Of a stretch of DNA of 64,000 bases, positions 8,725 to 17,226 are shown one piece after another. Source of the stretch: Pseudomonas sp. MYb118. Lineage in GTDB: Bacteria; Pseudomonadota; Gammaproteobacteria; Pseudomonadales; Pseudomonadaceae. The number at the start of each line of letters is the position of its first letter. The stretch's first letter is position 1. The notes beneath the pieces were generated by a model, which saw only the letters and a list, made by a program, of their open reading frames with translations, did no database searches and was not told the DNA's origin. The position numbers and the translations under genes were made by a program. The stretch is taken from assembly GCF_040947875.1 (NCBI RefSeq), contig NZ_JBFRXN010000001.1, forward strand, positions 1,054,001 to 1,118,000, given 5' to 3'.

Positions 8725-9423
8725 TCAAGATTGGGGCGGCAGGGGGTGAGCGAAAAACACATGATCGCAAACGCTGGGAAGCTTTGGCTTTGTCAGGTTT
8801 TTTTCGAAGCCATTGAAGGGTTCCACGGCCATGAGCTTCAAGCACTTGCGGACCTGGTCGATCCAGCGTTGCAGCTCAAGTCCGGGACCCGTGGGGATAG
8901 CGGCGATGGCGTCGAGGATGTCAAACCACGAGCGCATGATCAGCTTGCCTTTCCAGCAGTCGCGGTGATTCAGGGCATTGCTGGCGGCGCTGGTATCCAG
9001 GCCGATAAACAGATGAAGGGCATGATCCCGCCGGTGCTTGTCGAGATACTTTTCCCATTGAATGTGCAACTGATCGTCACCGCTCAAGGGGGCTCGCCAT
9101 TTGAATTCCACCAGCAAAATCTGCGTTTGCGCGCCCCAGGTCAGCGTCACCAGAAGGTCCGGCTCGATGCGACCGCTACGTGGCCAGAACTCCATTTCGG
9201 CATGGGTGGGCGCGCCGGTGGGGAAGGCATGCTCGGGATTGCGATGGCGCACCACCGCGCCCCAGAAAGTGGCGATCGCCGCAGGCGACAGAAAGGCCAG
9301 CGGGCCCATCAGCGTCGACGTGATCTCATCTTCCTCGGCCACCCGTTGTTCGGTGGTTTCATCCCTATGGCCCAGATAGCGGCGATAGAGCCTGGATTTC
9401 TTGTGGCTGAAAGCGTGCAGCAT
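8725..9423 (-). CDS. PD-(D/E)XK nuclease-like protein
   Basis: A 232-residue protein starting at ATG 9423 (MLHAFSHKKSRLYRRYLGHR). It carries an acidic arrangement typical of the PD-(D/E)XK fold: HAEME at about 74-78, EPD with Asp89, then LLVEFKW giving Glu106 and Lys108, then a Gln in HIQWEKY at about 122. These would bind metal and cut DNA if the fold is right. It is the first gene of a two-gene operon with the unknown protein at 8043. Restriction, phage-defence or repair roles are all possible, and no partner methylase is present. Confidence 0.6.
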   Translation of the reverse strand: MLHAFSHKKSRLYRRYLGHRDETTEQRVAEEDEITSTLMGPLAFLSPAAIATFWGAVVRHRNPEHAFPTGAPTHAEMEFWPRSGRIEPDLLVTLTWGAQTQILLVEFKWRAPLSGDDQLHIQWEKYLDKHRRDHALHLFIGLDTSAASNALNHRDCWKGKLIMRSWFDILDAIAAIPTGPGLELQRWIDQVRKCLKLMAVEPFNGFEKNLTKPKLPSVCDHVFFAHPLPPQS

Positions 9424-9513
9424 CAGGCGTCCTTTCTGCGATGGCCCAAGTCGGGGCATTCCCTGTATCGGCCGAATCCACACCAATTTGAATTTCCCGC
9501 TGCCCACAATCCC

Positions 9514-9615
9514 CTGTAGGAGCGAGCTTGCTCGCGATGGTAGCCCAGACACCGCGGGCATTCAGGCGTCCCGCGTTATCGTTGACGACCATCGCGAGCA
9601 AGCCCGCTCCCACAG
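9514..9615. repeat. Paired REP element (REPIN-like)
   Basis: TGTAGGAGCGAGCTTGCTCG at the left end is met by its inverted, slightly diverged partner (CGAGCAAGCCCGCTCCCACA) at the right end, with about 50 bases between. This is the common extragenic palindrome of fluorescent pseudomonads in its two-armed form. No coding content. Confidence 0.85.
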
Positions 9616-9655
9616 TGGCCTGGGCACGCCGCGCGATGGTGGATCGACGCAAAGC

Positions 9656-9746
9656 CTGTAGGAGCGAGCTTGCTCGCGATAGCGGTGTGTCAGGTTAGTA
9701 ACCGTAACAGACACACCGTCATCGCGAGCAAGCTCGCTCCTACAGG
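9656..9746. repeat. Paired REP element (REPIN-like), second copy
   Basis: CTGTAGGAGCGAGCTTGCTC at the left and its exact inverse (GAGCAAGCTCGCTCCTACAG) at the right enclose a palindromic middle (GGTGTGTC ... GACACACC). With the copy 40 bases to the left it fills the 333-base gap between the nuclease-like gene and the ABC operon; I see nothing else in that gap. Confidence 0.9.
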
Positions 9747-9756
9747 GGGGCAGTGT

Positions 9757-10695
9757 TCAGCGCAAATCAATCCAGCTTGTGTCCTCGGGAATCCGCTCCA
9801 GATTCCCCAGGTCCACCTGCGTTGCCAACGCATCCTGCAAGGCCTTGGGCTCGATGGCCACCGAGTCGGCGAACACTCCGTCATTGATCAGGCGCAGCAC
9901 CGAAGCACGCACCACCGCCGGGTCGAGGTTGGGGAACAACTTCAGGCCACTGGCAACCGCCGCTTCGGGATCCTTGTGAATGGTCTTGAGCGCCCGATCA
10001 ATGCCGCTGACAAACTTGCGCGAGACCTGCGGATCAATGTCCTTGCGCGTGGAGATCGCCGAGAAGGTGTAAGGCCCCATCTGTTTCGAGAAGGCGGCCA
10101 CCACCTTGTAACCCTGCGCCTCGGCCTGCGACGCGCCCGGTTCGTAGAGCACGGCGCAATCGGCCTGGCCGGAGCTGAGCGGGCCGATTTCGTTGCCCAT
10201 CGGCACCTGCAAAATGTTCAGGTCTTTCTTGGTATCCAGGCCCGCTTGTTGCGCCAGGCGCAGGAAGGCCGAGGTGCTGGTGGTGGGCATGGTGCCGGTG
10301 GAGATGGTCTTGCCGGCCAGGCTGGCGAAGCCGTTGAAGCTCACGTCGGCCTTGCAGGTCAGCCACACGCCGAGGCGGTTGAGGGTGCCGCCGACGATCT
10401 TCACCGGTGCGCCGCGGCTGAAGGAAATGGCGGTCCACTCGGGGCCATGCAGCGAGAAGTCGGCACTGCGGGCGATCACCGCCGCCAGCGCGTTGGTCGA
10501 GGACGACGCCACGTCGATGCGCACATCGAGGCCTTCGTCCTTGAAGTAGCCATGCTCCTCGGCGAAATACACCGGCAGGTAGAACACCGACTTGAACGCG
10601 GCCGAAACCACGGTTTGTTCCTGGGCCACAGCGCCCACGGACAGCGAAGCGGCCAGGGCGAAGCCGGCCAAACGAATGGAACGAGACAAGAACAT
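9757..10695 (-). CDS. ABC importer substrate-binding protein, sulfonate/nitrate (SsuA) type
   Basis: A 312-residue periplasmic protein with a Sec signal peptide (MFLSRSIRLAGFALAASLSV, cut near AVAQ). The mature domain shows FYLPVYFAEEHGYFKDEGLD and DFSLHGPEW, the signature of the SsuA/ThiY/NMT1 binding-protein family. A longer frame extends to 11733, but it only overlaps the upstream permease; the ATG at 10695 is correct. It is the last gene of a four-gene operon with permease, ATPase and an AhpD-like protein. The ligand is probably a sulfonate, pyrimidine or similar small organic molecule. Confidence 0.85.
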   Translation of the reverse strand: MFLSRSIRLAGFALAASLSVGAVAQEQTVVSAAFKSVFYLPVYFAEEHGYFKDEGLDVRIDVASSSTNALAAVIARSADFSLHGPEWTAISFSRGAPVKIVGGTLNRLGVWLTCKADVSFNGFASLAGKTISTGTMPTTSTSAFLRLAQQAGLDTKKDLNILQVPMGNEIGPLSSGQADCAVLYEPGASQAEAQGYKVVAAFSKQMGPYTFSAISTRKDIDPQVSRKFVSGIDRALKTIHKDPEAAVASGLKLFPNLDPAVVRASVLRLINDGVFADSVAIEPKALQDALATQVDLGNLERIPEDTSWIDLR

Positions 10696-10703
10696 GGGAT
10701 TTC

Positions 10704-11540
10704 CTAGAGTTTGAAGTTCGTGGCGTAGGTCTGGTCTTTCCAGCGCAGCAGTTTGCGTTCGGCCAGCTCGACGCCGGCATACAGCACAAAGCCCAGCGCC
10801 ATCAGGCTGAAGATGCCGACCCACACGGTGTTGAGGTCGTAGAGCGAGGAAGCGACGAAAATCACATGGCCGATGCCGTAGCTGGACGAGATGAACTCGC
10901 CGACCACGGTGCCCACCAGGGCGAAGCCGATGTTGATGCGAAAGGTGCTGATCACGTAGGGCAGGGCGGAGGGCACCACCACCTTGGCGAAGATCTGCCA
11001 TTTGCTGGCGCCCAGCGAGATGAGCATTTTTTGCAGGTCCGGGTCGGTGTCCTTGGCCGCCTGGAACGCCGCGAGCAGGGCGACGATCGAGGTCAGCGAG
11101 ATCGACAGGGCGATCTTCGACACCAGGCCGGTGCCGAACCAGAGAATCACCAGCGGCGCGAAAGCAATTTTCGGCACGCTGTTGATCGCCACCAGGAACG
11201 GCTCGATCACCCGCGCCACATAGGGCGAGTACCACAACAGCAAACCCGGTACGGTGCCCAGCACGGTGCCGGCGACGAAGCCGATGATGGACGCCCACAA
11301 GGTGTAGTAGGCGTGCTCCCACAACTCCCCGGACTGTATCAACTTCCAGCCGGCCAATGCGGTGCCGCTGGGCGAGCCGAACAGGAATGCGGAGATGAAC
11401 CCGGCGCGCACGCCGTACTCCCAGGCCCCGACGATCAACAGCAAGATCGCCAATTGCACCAGGCTGACCGGCAGGCGGCGTCGGCTGTTTTGCGCAGTCG
11501 CTTGAGTCGCCAGTGTGGCGGTTGAAGAGGTGGTGTTCAT
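10704..11540 (-). CDS. ABC importer permease, SsuC type
   Basis: A 278-residue inner-membrane permease with about six helices. The cytoplasmic EAA loop lies around SLGASKWQIFAKVVVPSALPYVIS, which docks on the ATPase. The N-terminal 25 residues are Thr/Ala-rich and soluble. Start ATG 11540 overlaps the ATPase stop by ATGA, so translation is coupled. It forms the membrane channel for the binding protein at 9757. Confidence 0.9.
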   Translation of the reverse strand: MNTTSSTATLATQATAQNSRRRLPVSLVQLAILLLIVGAWEYGVRAGFISAFLFGSPSGTALAGWKLIQSGELWEHAYYTLWASIIGFVAGTVLGTVPGLLLWYSPYVARVIEPFLVAINSVPKIAFAPLVILWFGTGLVSKIALSISLTSIVALLAAFQAAKDTDPDLQKMLISLGASKWQIFAKVVVPSALPYVISTFRINIGFALVGTVVGEFISSSYGIGHVIFVASSLYDLNTVWVGIFSLMALGFVLYAGVELAERKLLRWKDQTYATNFKL

Positions 11541-12319
11541 GAGGCCTGTTTCCTGACGGCAGTCTGGATGTCCAGCTCTCGACACAGCAGGTCGAAGTAA
11601 CCGGCAAAGCGCGGGTCGTGTCGCGCCTCCAGGGGGGAACGGGTTTGCAGGTCGATGCGTTGTTCGCTCTTGACCCGGCCCGGGCGGGCGCTGAGCACAT
11701 AGATGCGTTGTGACAGGGCGATGGCTTCATCAATGTCGTGGGTCACCAGCACCACCGTCTTGCCCTGTTGGCTGGCGGTGTCCACCAGCATGGCTTCCAG
11801 GTACAGGCGCGTCTGGTAGTCCAGCGCCGAGAAGGGCTCGTCCAGCAACAGGATGTCCGGATCGGGCAGCAGGGTGCGGGCCAATGCCACGCGCTGGCGC
11901 ATGCCACCGGACAGTGCCTTGGGGTAGCTGTTCTGGAAGGGCAGCAGACCGAAGTCCTGCAGATATTCGCGAGCGCGGTCGATGGATTCGCTGCGCGCCA
12001 CGCCCTGGACTTCCAGGCCGACGATCACGTTTTCCAGCACCGTGCGCCAGGGCATCAACAGGTCACGTTGCAGCATGTAGCCGACCCGGCCGCGCAGGTG
12101 CGGCACCTCGTGGCCATCCAGGGCGATGCGTCCGCTGTCGTGTTCGAGCAGGCCGGCGAGGATGTTGAACAAGGTCGACTTGCCGCAGCCCGACGGGCCG
12201 ATGATGCTGACGAATTCGCCGGCCTGGACCTGCAGGTTGATATCGTCCAGCACCGGCACGAGCTGGCCGTCGGTGTCGAAGGATTTGCGCAGGTGACTGA
12301 TCGCCAGCTTGGCGGTCAT
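11537..12319 (-). CDS. ABC importer ATP-binding protein, SsuB/TauB type
   Basis: A 260-residue ATPase. It has Walker A GPSGCGKST at about residue 40, Q-loop YMLQRDLLMPWRTVLEN, signature LSGGMRQR, Walker B ILLLDEPFSALD and switch His in VLVTHDIDEA. The MPWRTV segment is typical of the nitrate/sulfonate/taurine branch. Its start overlaps the stop of the AhpD-like gene (ATGA, 12316-12319) and its stop overlaps the permease start, so the genes are tightly coupled. Confidence 0.92.
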   Translation of the reverse strand: MTAKLAISHLRKSFDTDGQLVPVLDDINLQVQAGEFVSIIGPSGCGKSTLFNILAGLLEHDSGRIALDGHEVPHLRGRVGYMLQRDLLMPWRTVLENVIVGLEVQGVARSESIDRAREYLQDFGLLPFQNSYPKALSGGMRQRVALARTLLPDPDILLLDEPFSALDYQTRLYLEAMLVDTASQQGKTVVLVTHDIDEAIALSQRIYVLSARPGRVKSEQRIDLQTRSPLEARHDPRFAGYFDLLCRELDIQTAVRKQAS

Positions 12320-12876
12320 ACCGCCGCCGCCGTGTGCAGTTCAGCGGCGACGATGTCTTCGTTGGGCACTTCGAGGGCTTCGTTGAAACGCTTGAAGAAA
12401 CTGCACAGGGCGATGCGAATGGTCAGCTCCACCACCTGTTCCTCGCTGTAGTACTCGCGCAAGCGGCGGTGCACGTCGTCGCCGATGCGGTCCGGGGTCA
12501 AGGTGACGAGGCGGGCGTAGTCGCGCACCAGCAGGTCCTGTTCATCCAGCCCCGGCACGTGCTCGTCGAGCAGGTGTTCGATGGCTTCCTGGCTGATGCC
12601 CTGGGCCGCCAGTTTCGGTTCGTGCAGGACGATGCAGTAGTGGCAGGCGTGGGCCTTGGACGCTGTGAGCAAGGCGATTTCCAGGTGCCGCGGCGAGATC
12701 AGCGCATCGCGCTTGGACTGCACCAGGTAACCGAACAAATGCTCCAGCGCCGGAGGGCGATGGGCGAAGGCACCGAGCAGGCTGGCATAGGGACCGTAGT
12801 CGGTCAGCAGGCGGTCGAGGGTGTGGGCGGTGGCGGGTTCGAGGTGCTGGCGATCGAGGGGGGTAAGGCGCGACAT
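12316..12876 (-). CDS. AhpD/carboxymuconolactone decarboxylase-family protein
   Basis: A 186-residue all-helical protein with ASKAHACHYCIVLHE at about residue 72, which carries the Cys-x-x-Cys and following His of alkylhydroperoxidase AhpD-like enzymes. The usual upstream Glu may be E66 in HLEIALLT. It opens the ABC operon and is coupled to the ATPase by a four-base overlap, so it probably acts on the imported compound or protects against peroxide formed in its breakdown. I would not name the exact reaction. Confidence 0.8.
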   Translation of the reverse strand: MSRLTPLDRQHLEPATAHTLDRLLTDYGPYASLLGAFAHRPPALEHLFGYLVQSKRDALISPRHLEIALLTASKAHACHYCIVLHEPKLAAQGISQEAIEHLLDEHVPGLDEQDLLVRDYARLVTLTPDRIGDDVHRRLREYYSEEQVVELTIRIALCSFFKRFNEALEVPNEDIVAAELHTAAAV

Positions 12877-12897
12877 CGTGTCTTGGATCCACTGACA

Positions 12898-12935
12898 AAA
12901 GAGCCCGATTCTAGGCAGGGTCCGGATCGGGCTCT
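12898..12935 (-). terminator. Rho-independent terminator of the LysR gene
   Basis: GAGCCCGAT pairs with ATCGGGCTC around a 16-base loop, and on the minus strand the stem is followed by TTTTG. It lies just downstream of the LysR gene that stops at 12984 and insulates it from the ABC operon. Confidence 0.75.
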
Positions 12936-12983
12936 AAATATCGTGTTGGAATGAGCTTATGCGTACGGCACGGCACACTGCCA

Positions 12984-13916
12984 TCACTGATGCGTCGGTT
13001 GCAGGCTCTCGCTGCGAAACCATTCCAGGATCCTGCGGATCTCCGGCGTGTGCTCCTTGCCCGGTGCGCAGAGGAAGTGATACCCGGTGCCGCAATCCAT
13101 TTCTTCATCGACCAGCTTTTGCAGGACTCCGGTTTGCAGTTCATCGGAGATGTGCGAGGTGCGCGCCATGGCCACGCCCAGGCCACGTATGGCAGCCAGC
13201 ACGGCCATGCTGGAATGGGGAACGGTGAGCGAGCAGTCGAACGGCAACGCAGTGAGTTGGTTTTTCTCCAGCCAGTAATCCCACGACGGCGTGGAAACCA
13301 TCTCGCCATTGAGCAGGCTGCGCCAGCGCAGGATGATCGGGTACCGCAGCACGTCCGCCACGCTGTCGGGCAGCCCCAGGCGGGCGATCAGCGCTGGGCT
13401 GCACACCGGGAAGATTTTCTCCGGCAGGATGAACTCCGAGTACAGCCCCGGCCACGCCGCGTGGTCCTCGCCCAGGCGGATGGCGGCCTGTCCGGCAGGG
13501 TGGTCGAAGCGGGAAAATTCGTGGGTGTTGAGCTGAATGCGAATGTCCGGATGGGCCGCATGAAACCTCGGCAGGCGCGGGATCAGCCAGGTGTTGGCGA
13601 AGGAATCGTGCACGAACAGCTCGACCATCGACTGGCCTTGGGCATCGCGTTCGAAACGGCCGGCGAGGGCGTTGATGTCCTTGAGAAAACTGCGCACCGT
13701 CGGCAGCAACTCGGCACCGGCCTTGGTCAGCGTCATCGCCCCGGCATTGCGATCGAAGAACTGCGCGCCCATGACCTCTTCCAGCTGCTTGATCTGATGG
13801 CTGATCGCGCTCTGGGTGATGTGCAATTCCAGCGCCGCCTGGGAAAAGTTCAGGTGCCGCGCGCAGGCTTCGAAGCCGCGCAACGCGGTCATCGAGGGGA
13901 ATTTCCTAATGGCCAT
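12984..13916 (-). CDS. LysR-family regulator, GcvA-like
   Basis: This 310-residue regulator begins MAIRKFPSMTALRGFEACAR, followed by the helix-turn-helix (LNFSQAALELHITQSAISHQ), the hallmark of the GcvA branch. ATG 13916 has AAGG at a good distance; a TTG five codons upstream is less likely. It is divergent from the MFS gene at 14021, so it probably controls that exporter. The ABC operon downstream is separated from it by a terminator. Confidence 0.9.
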   Translation of the reverse strand: MAIRKFPSMTALRGFEACARHLNFSQAALELHITQSAISHQIKQLEEVMGAQFFDRNAGAMTLTKAGAELLPTVRSFLKDINALAGRFERDAQGQSMVELFVHDSFANTWLIPRLPRFHAAHPDIRIQLNTHEFSRFDHPAGQAAIRLGEDHAAWPGLYSEFILPEKIFPVCSPALIARLGLPDSVADVLRYPIILRWRSLLNGEMVSTPSWDYWLEKNQLTALPFDCSLTVPHSSMAVLAAIRGLGVAMARTSHISDELQTGVLQKLVDEEMDCGTGYHFLCAPGKEHTPEIRRILEWFRSESLQPTHQ

Positions 13917-14020
13917 GGTCTGGCCTTGCAAACAATCTCATGGGGCATCAAATCCTTTCATTAACCGGCAGGCGTTACATCCAGACACAATGTACCTTCA
14001 CTCTTGCGCGACATGAACCC

Positions 14021-15244
14021 ATGGCCTCCACCGTTCCTGCCTCCGGCGTTGCCGATACGCAACGTACCACGAAGAAAAACACCCTGGTCGCGGCCTGTAC
14101 CGCCCATGCGGCCCACGATGGCCTGAGCGATCTGGTGTACGTGTTTCTTCCGGTCTGGCAGGACATGTTCGCCCTCAGCTACGTGTGGCTGAGTGTGCTG
14201 CGCAGCGCCTACGCCTTGACCCTGGCGACCTTGCAGATCCCGGCGGCGACCTTGTCGGCAAAGGTCCGCCCGGCGCACCTGCTGGTGATCTCGACGCTGG
14301 TGACCGCGCTCGGCTGGTTTCTCGCGGGGCTGGCCGGCAGTGCGCTGGCCCTGGGTGGCGCGCTGGTGATTGCCGGCATCGGCGCCAGCGTGCAACATCC
14401 CATCGCCTCGGCCATGGTTGCCCGCGCCTATGGCAGCGCCGCCAAACGGCCCCTGGGGCTGTACAACTTCGCGGGCGATATCGGCAAGTCGGTGTTGCCG
14501 GCCGTGGCGGCGGCGCTGCTGACCTACGGCACCTACCACAGCGTGGTGATGGTGTGCGCCGGTGTCGGCTTGCTGGCCGCGTTGCTGATCTGGACGCTGG
14601 TGAGGAATGTCGTCACACCGGATCCTTCCAAAGTGGCCAAGGCTGCCAAGGCGCCCGTGCATGACAGCGCGAAGAGCAAGGCCTTGGGGCGCGGCTTCCA
14701 GGCCCTGTTGTCGACGGCGGTGCTGGACAGCGCGGTACGCATGGGCTTTCTCACCTTCCTGCCCTTCATCATCAAGGCCCAGGGCGGCTCGCTGGCGCAG
14801 ACCGGTTTCGCCCTGACGCTGGTGTTCATCGGCGGGGCGGTCGGCAAGTTCTGCTGCGGCTGGTTCGCCGATGTGCTGGGCAGCGCCAGAACCATCCTGC
14901 TCACCGAACTGCTGACGGCGGCCTTGATCGCCGTGGTGCTGATGGCGCCGCTGGCGTGGGCGATGATTGCCTTGCCGTTCCTCGGGGTAGTGCTCAACGG
15001 CACCTCGTCGGTGTTGTACGGCGCGGTCACCGATGTGGTGGACTCGGCCACCCTGGAGAAAAGCTACTCGGTGTTCTACACCGGCACCATCGGCGCCGGG
15101 GCCCTGGCGCCGGTGCTGTACGGGTTTGCCGGGGACCACCTGGGCGTGACGGCGGCGGTGCTGATCATTGCCGGTACGGCGGCGGTTGCGTTCTTGCCGG
15201 TGACGATCGTCAGCTTGCGGCATCCGGGTCTGTTCGATCAGTAA
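14021..15244 (+). CDS. MFS transporter, fosmidomycin-resistance (Fsr) type
   Basis: A 407-residue, twelve-helix inner-membrane protein. The N-terminus AHAAHDGLSDLVYVFLPVWQ is characteristic of the Fsr group, in which HxxxD/H-type residues open helix 1. It has typical internal symmetry (VGKFCCGWFADVLGS after helix 8). I use ATG 14021 (MASTVPASGV); the frame opens 27 codons earlier without a better start. It is probably a drug or metabolite exporter under the divergent LysR gene. Confidence 0.8.
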   Translation: MASTVPASGVADTQRTTKKNTLVAACTAHAAHDGLSDLVYVFLPVWQDMFALSYVWLSVLRSAYALTLATLQIPAATLSAKVRPAHLLVISTLVTALGWFLAGLAGSALALGGALVIAGIGASVQHPIASAMVARAYGSAAKRPLGLYNFAGDIGKSVLPAVAAALLTYGTYHSVVMVCAGVGLLAALLIWTLVRNVVTPDPSKVAKAAKAPVHDSAKSKALGRGFQALLSTAVLDSAVRMGFLTFLPFIIKAQGGSLAQTGFALTLVFIGGAVGKFCCGWFADVLGSARTILLTELLTAALIAVVLMAPLAWAMIALPFLGVVLNGTSSVLYGAVTDVVDSATLEKSYSVFYTGTIGAGALAPVLYGFAGDHLGVTAAVLIIAGTAAVAFLPVTIVSLRHPGLFDQ

Positions 15245-15247
15245 GGC

Positions 15248-16177
15248 TCATTGCTGCTGAAACCGCGCCGCATTGCCGCTGGCGCGGAATTCTTCGACGA
15301 TGTAATCGACGAACACCCGCACCTTGGCCGGCAGCAATTTGCGGCTGGTGTAGTAGATCGACAGCGGCGCCGCTTCGGCGTACCACTCCGGCAGTACGCG
15401 CACCAGTTCGCCGCGTTCCAGAAAAGGCAGGGCATGGGGTATCGGCAGCAGGGCGATGCCCATGCCGGTCGCCGTTGCGCGGGCGATGGCTTCCGGGTCG
15501 TCCAGCACCATCACCGGCCGCACGCCGGCCACCACTTGTTCACCAGCGGCATTTTTCAGGCTCCAGGGCAGCAGGCGTCCGGTACTCAGTGAGCGGCGCA
15601 GCAGGCCGCGATGGCGAGTCAGTTCCTGCGGATGCGTAGGCGCGGGGTGGTCCTTCAGGTACGAAGGCGCCGCAGCCAGCACGATGCGCACCCGCGCCAG
15701 TTCGCGGGCGATCAGGGCGTCGGTCAGCTCGATGCCACCGCCGATGGCCACGTCGAAACCCTCGTTGATCAGGTCGACCTGGCGGTTATCGAAATGCAGG
15801 TCGGGCACCACGTCCGGATAACGGCGCACGAACTCATTCAGCAGCGGCACGAAGTACTCGCGGCCAACGGTGTAGGCCAGCGAAACCTTGAGCGTGCCCG
15901 CCGGTTTGCCAGCGCCCTGGCGCAGGTCGGTCAGCGCGTCGCCGATCTCGCTCCACGGCAGGCGCACCTGGCCATACAGGCGTTCACCTTCGGAGGTCAG
16001 CGCGAGGCTGCGGGTGCTGCGCTGGAACAGGCGCACGCCGAGCCGCGCTTCCAGCTGGCCCACGCTTTTGCTGACGGCGGCCGGGGTCAACCCCATGCGC
16101 CGCGCGGCGGCCGAGAAACTGCCTTCGTCGGCGGCGCAGATGAAGGCGTCGAGGTAACTGCTGAGTTCGGTATTCAT
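15248..16177 (-). CDS. LysR-family transcriptional regulator
   Basis: A 309-residue regulator with helix-turn-helix GSFSAAARRMGLTPAAVSKS near residue 20 and an effector domain containing VDLINEGFDVAIGGGIEL, typical of the large PgrR/YafC-type group. It is divergent from the SDR at 16292 (115-base gap). LysR genes of this branch usually repress or activate exactly such neighbours, so the SDR is the inferred target. Its stop lies three bases after the convergent MFS stop at 15244. Confidence 0.9.
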   Translation of the reverse strand: MNTELSSYLDAFICAADEGSFSAAARRMGLTPAAVSKSVGQLEARLGVRLFQRSTRSLALTSEGERLYGQVRLPWSEIGDALTDLRQGAGKPAGTLKVSLAYTVGREYFVPLLNEFVRRYPDVVPDLHFDNRQVDLINEGFDVAIGGGIELTDALIARELARVRIVLAAAPSYLKDHPAPTHPQELTRHRGLLRRSLSTGRLLPWSLKNAAGEQVVAGVRPVMVLDDPEAIARATATGMGIALLPIPHALPFLERGELVRVLPEWYAEAAPLSIYYTSRKLLPAKVRVFVDYIVEEFRASGNAARFQQQ

Positions 16178-16291
16178 GTCCGCACTTTATACCTTTGGTT
16201 GAAACTGAGCACGCATTTTTGCGACTACCGCGACCAGGTGCCGGCGACCATCATGTGTTCACACCAACCCACTCCCCAAAAGGAAAACACC

Positions 16292-17035
16292 ATGAACACT
16301 CCACTCAACGGTAAAGTCGCTTTCATCAACGGCGGTTCCCGCGGTATCGGCGCCGCCACCGCCCGCCGCCTGGCCCGTGAAGGTGCCACGGTCGCCATCG
16401 GCTACTTCGCCTCGGCCATCGCCGCTGAAGCCCTGGTCGAGGAAATCAAGGCCAGCGGCGGCCAGGCCATCGCCATCAAGGCGGACGCCGCCGACCCGGT
16501 CAGCCTGACCCGCGCCATCGACAGCGTAGCCGAACAGTTCGGCCGCCTGGACATCCTGGTCAACAGCGCCGGCGTACTGATCACCGGCTCCGTGGAAGGC
16601 TTCTCCCTGGAAGACTTCGACCGCACCCTGGCCGTCAACGTCCGCGGCGTCTTCGTCGCCTCGCAGGCCGCAGCAAAACACATGAAAGAAGGCGGGCGCA
16701 TCATCAACATCGGCAGCACCAACGGCCAGCGCATGCCATTCGCCGGCGGCGCGACCTACGCCATGAGCAAGTCGGCACTGATCGGCCTGGTCAAGGGCAT
16801 GGCACGGGACCTGGGCCCACGCGGCATCACGGTCAACAACGTGGCACCCGGCCCGGTGGACACCGACATGAACCCGGAAAGCGCAGAATTCGGCGCGACC
16901 ATGCACGACCTGATGGCCATCCGTCGCCACGGCAAAGCCGATGAAATCGCGGCAATGGTCGCCTACCTCGCCGGCCCCGAAGCATCGTACGTAACCGGCG
17001 GCGATCTGTTGATTGATGGCGGCTTTGCGGCTTGA
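16292..17035 (+). CDS. Short-chain dehydrogenase/reductase
   Basis: A 247-residue classical SDR. The cofactor motif reads FINGGSRGIGAAT, with Asn in place of the usual Thr. The catalytic set is in IGSTNGQ and YAMSK, and NVAPGPVDTDM follows. AAAAGGAAAACACC precedes ATG 16292; the frame is open far upstream because it runs antisense to the LysR gene. Substrate unknown; alcohol or ketone reduction with NAD(P)H is the expected activity. The gene is followed by a strong hairpin and stands alone. Confidence 0.88.
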   Translation: MNTPLNGKVAFINGGSRGIGAATARRLAREGATVAIGYFASAIAAEALVEEIKASGGQAIAIKADAADPVSLTRAIDSVAEQFGRLDILVNSAGVLITGSVEGFSLEDFDRTLAVNVRGVFVASQAAAKHMKEGGRIINIGSTNGQRMPFAGGATYAMSKSALIGLVKGMARDLGPRGITVNNVAPGPVDTDMNPESAEFGATMHDLMAIRRHGKADEIAAMVAYLAGPEASYVTGGDLLIDGGFAA

Positions 17036-17060
17036 GGTCAAAGCCCAAGTTGTAAAAACC

Positions 17061-17096
17061 AATGGCGGGCACCGGGCAACCGGTGTCCGCCATTTC
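17061..17096 (+). terminator. Rho-independent terminator
   Basis: AATGGCGG..CACCGG and CCGGTG.CCGCCATT pair around GCAA with one bulge and end in TTTCTT. It lies 26 bases after the SDR stop. Confidence 0.75.
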
Positions 17097-17112
17097 TTCA
17101 TTGAAACACCGG

Positions 17113-17210
17113 CCCCTGTAGGAGCGAGCTTGCTCGCGATGGCGGAGTGTCAGTCACCATCTGCGAACCTGATACACCGCCATCGCGAGCAAGCTCGCTC
17201 CTACAGGGGG
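17113..17210. repeat. Paired REP element (REPIN-like), third copy
   Basis: CCTGTAGGAGCGAGCTTGCT and its exact inverse enclose a palindromic centre of about 50 bases. It is the same element as at 9514 and 9656. It lies between the SDR terminator and the convergent racemase-family gene. Confidence 0.9.
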
Positions 17211-17226
17211 TGTGTGGGCCGGTCAT

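Noticed and set aside
9757..11733. A 658-codon frame covering the sulfonate-type binding protein and beyond
   Set aside because: Only the part after ATG 10695 is a real protein with signal peptide. The upstream extension overlaps the permease and ATPase genes in another frame and shows no protein pattern.
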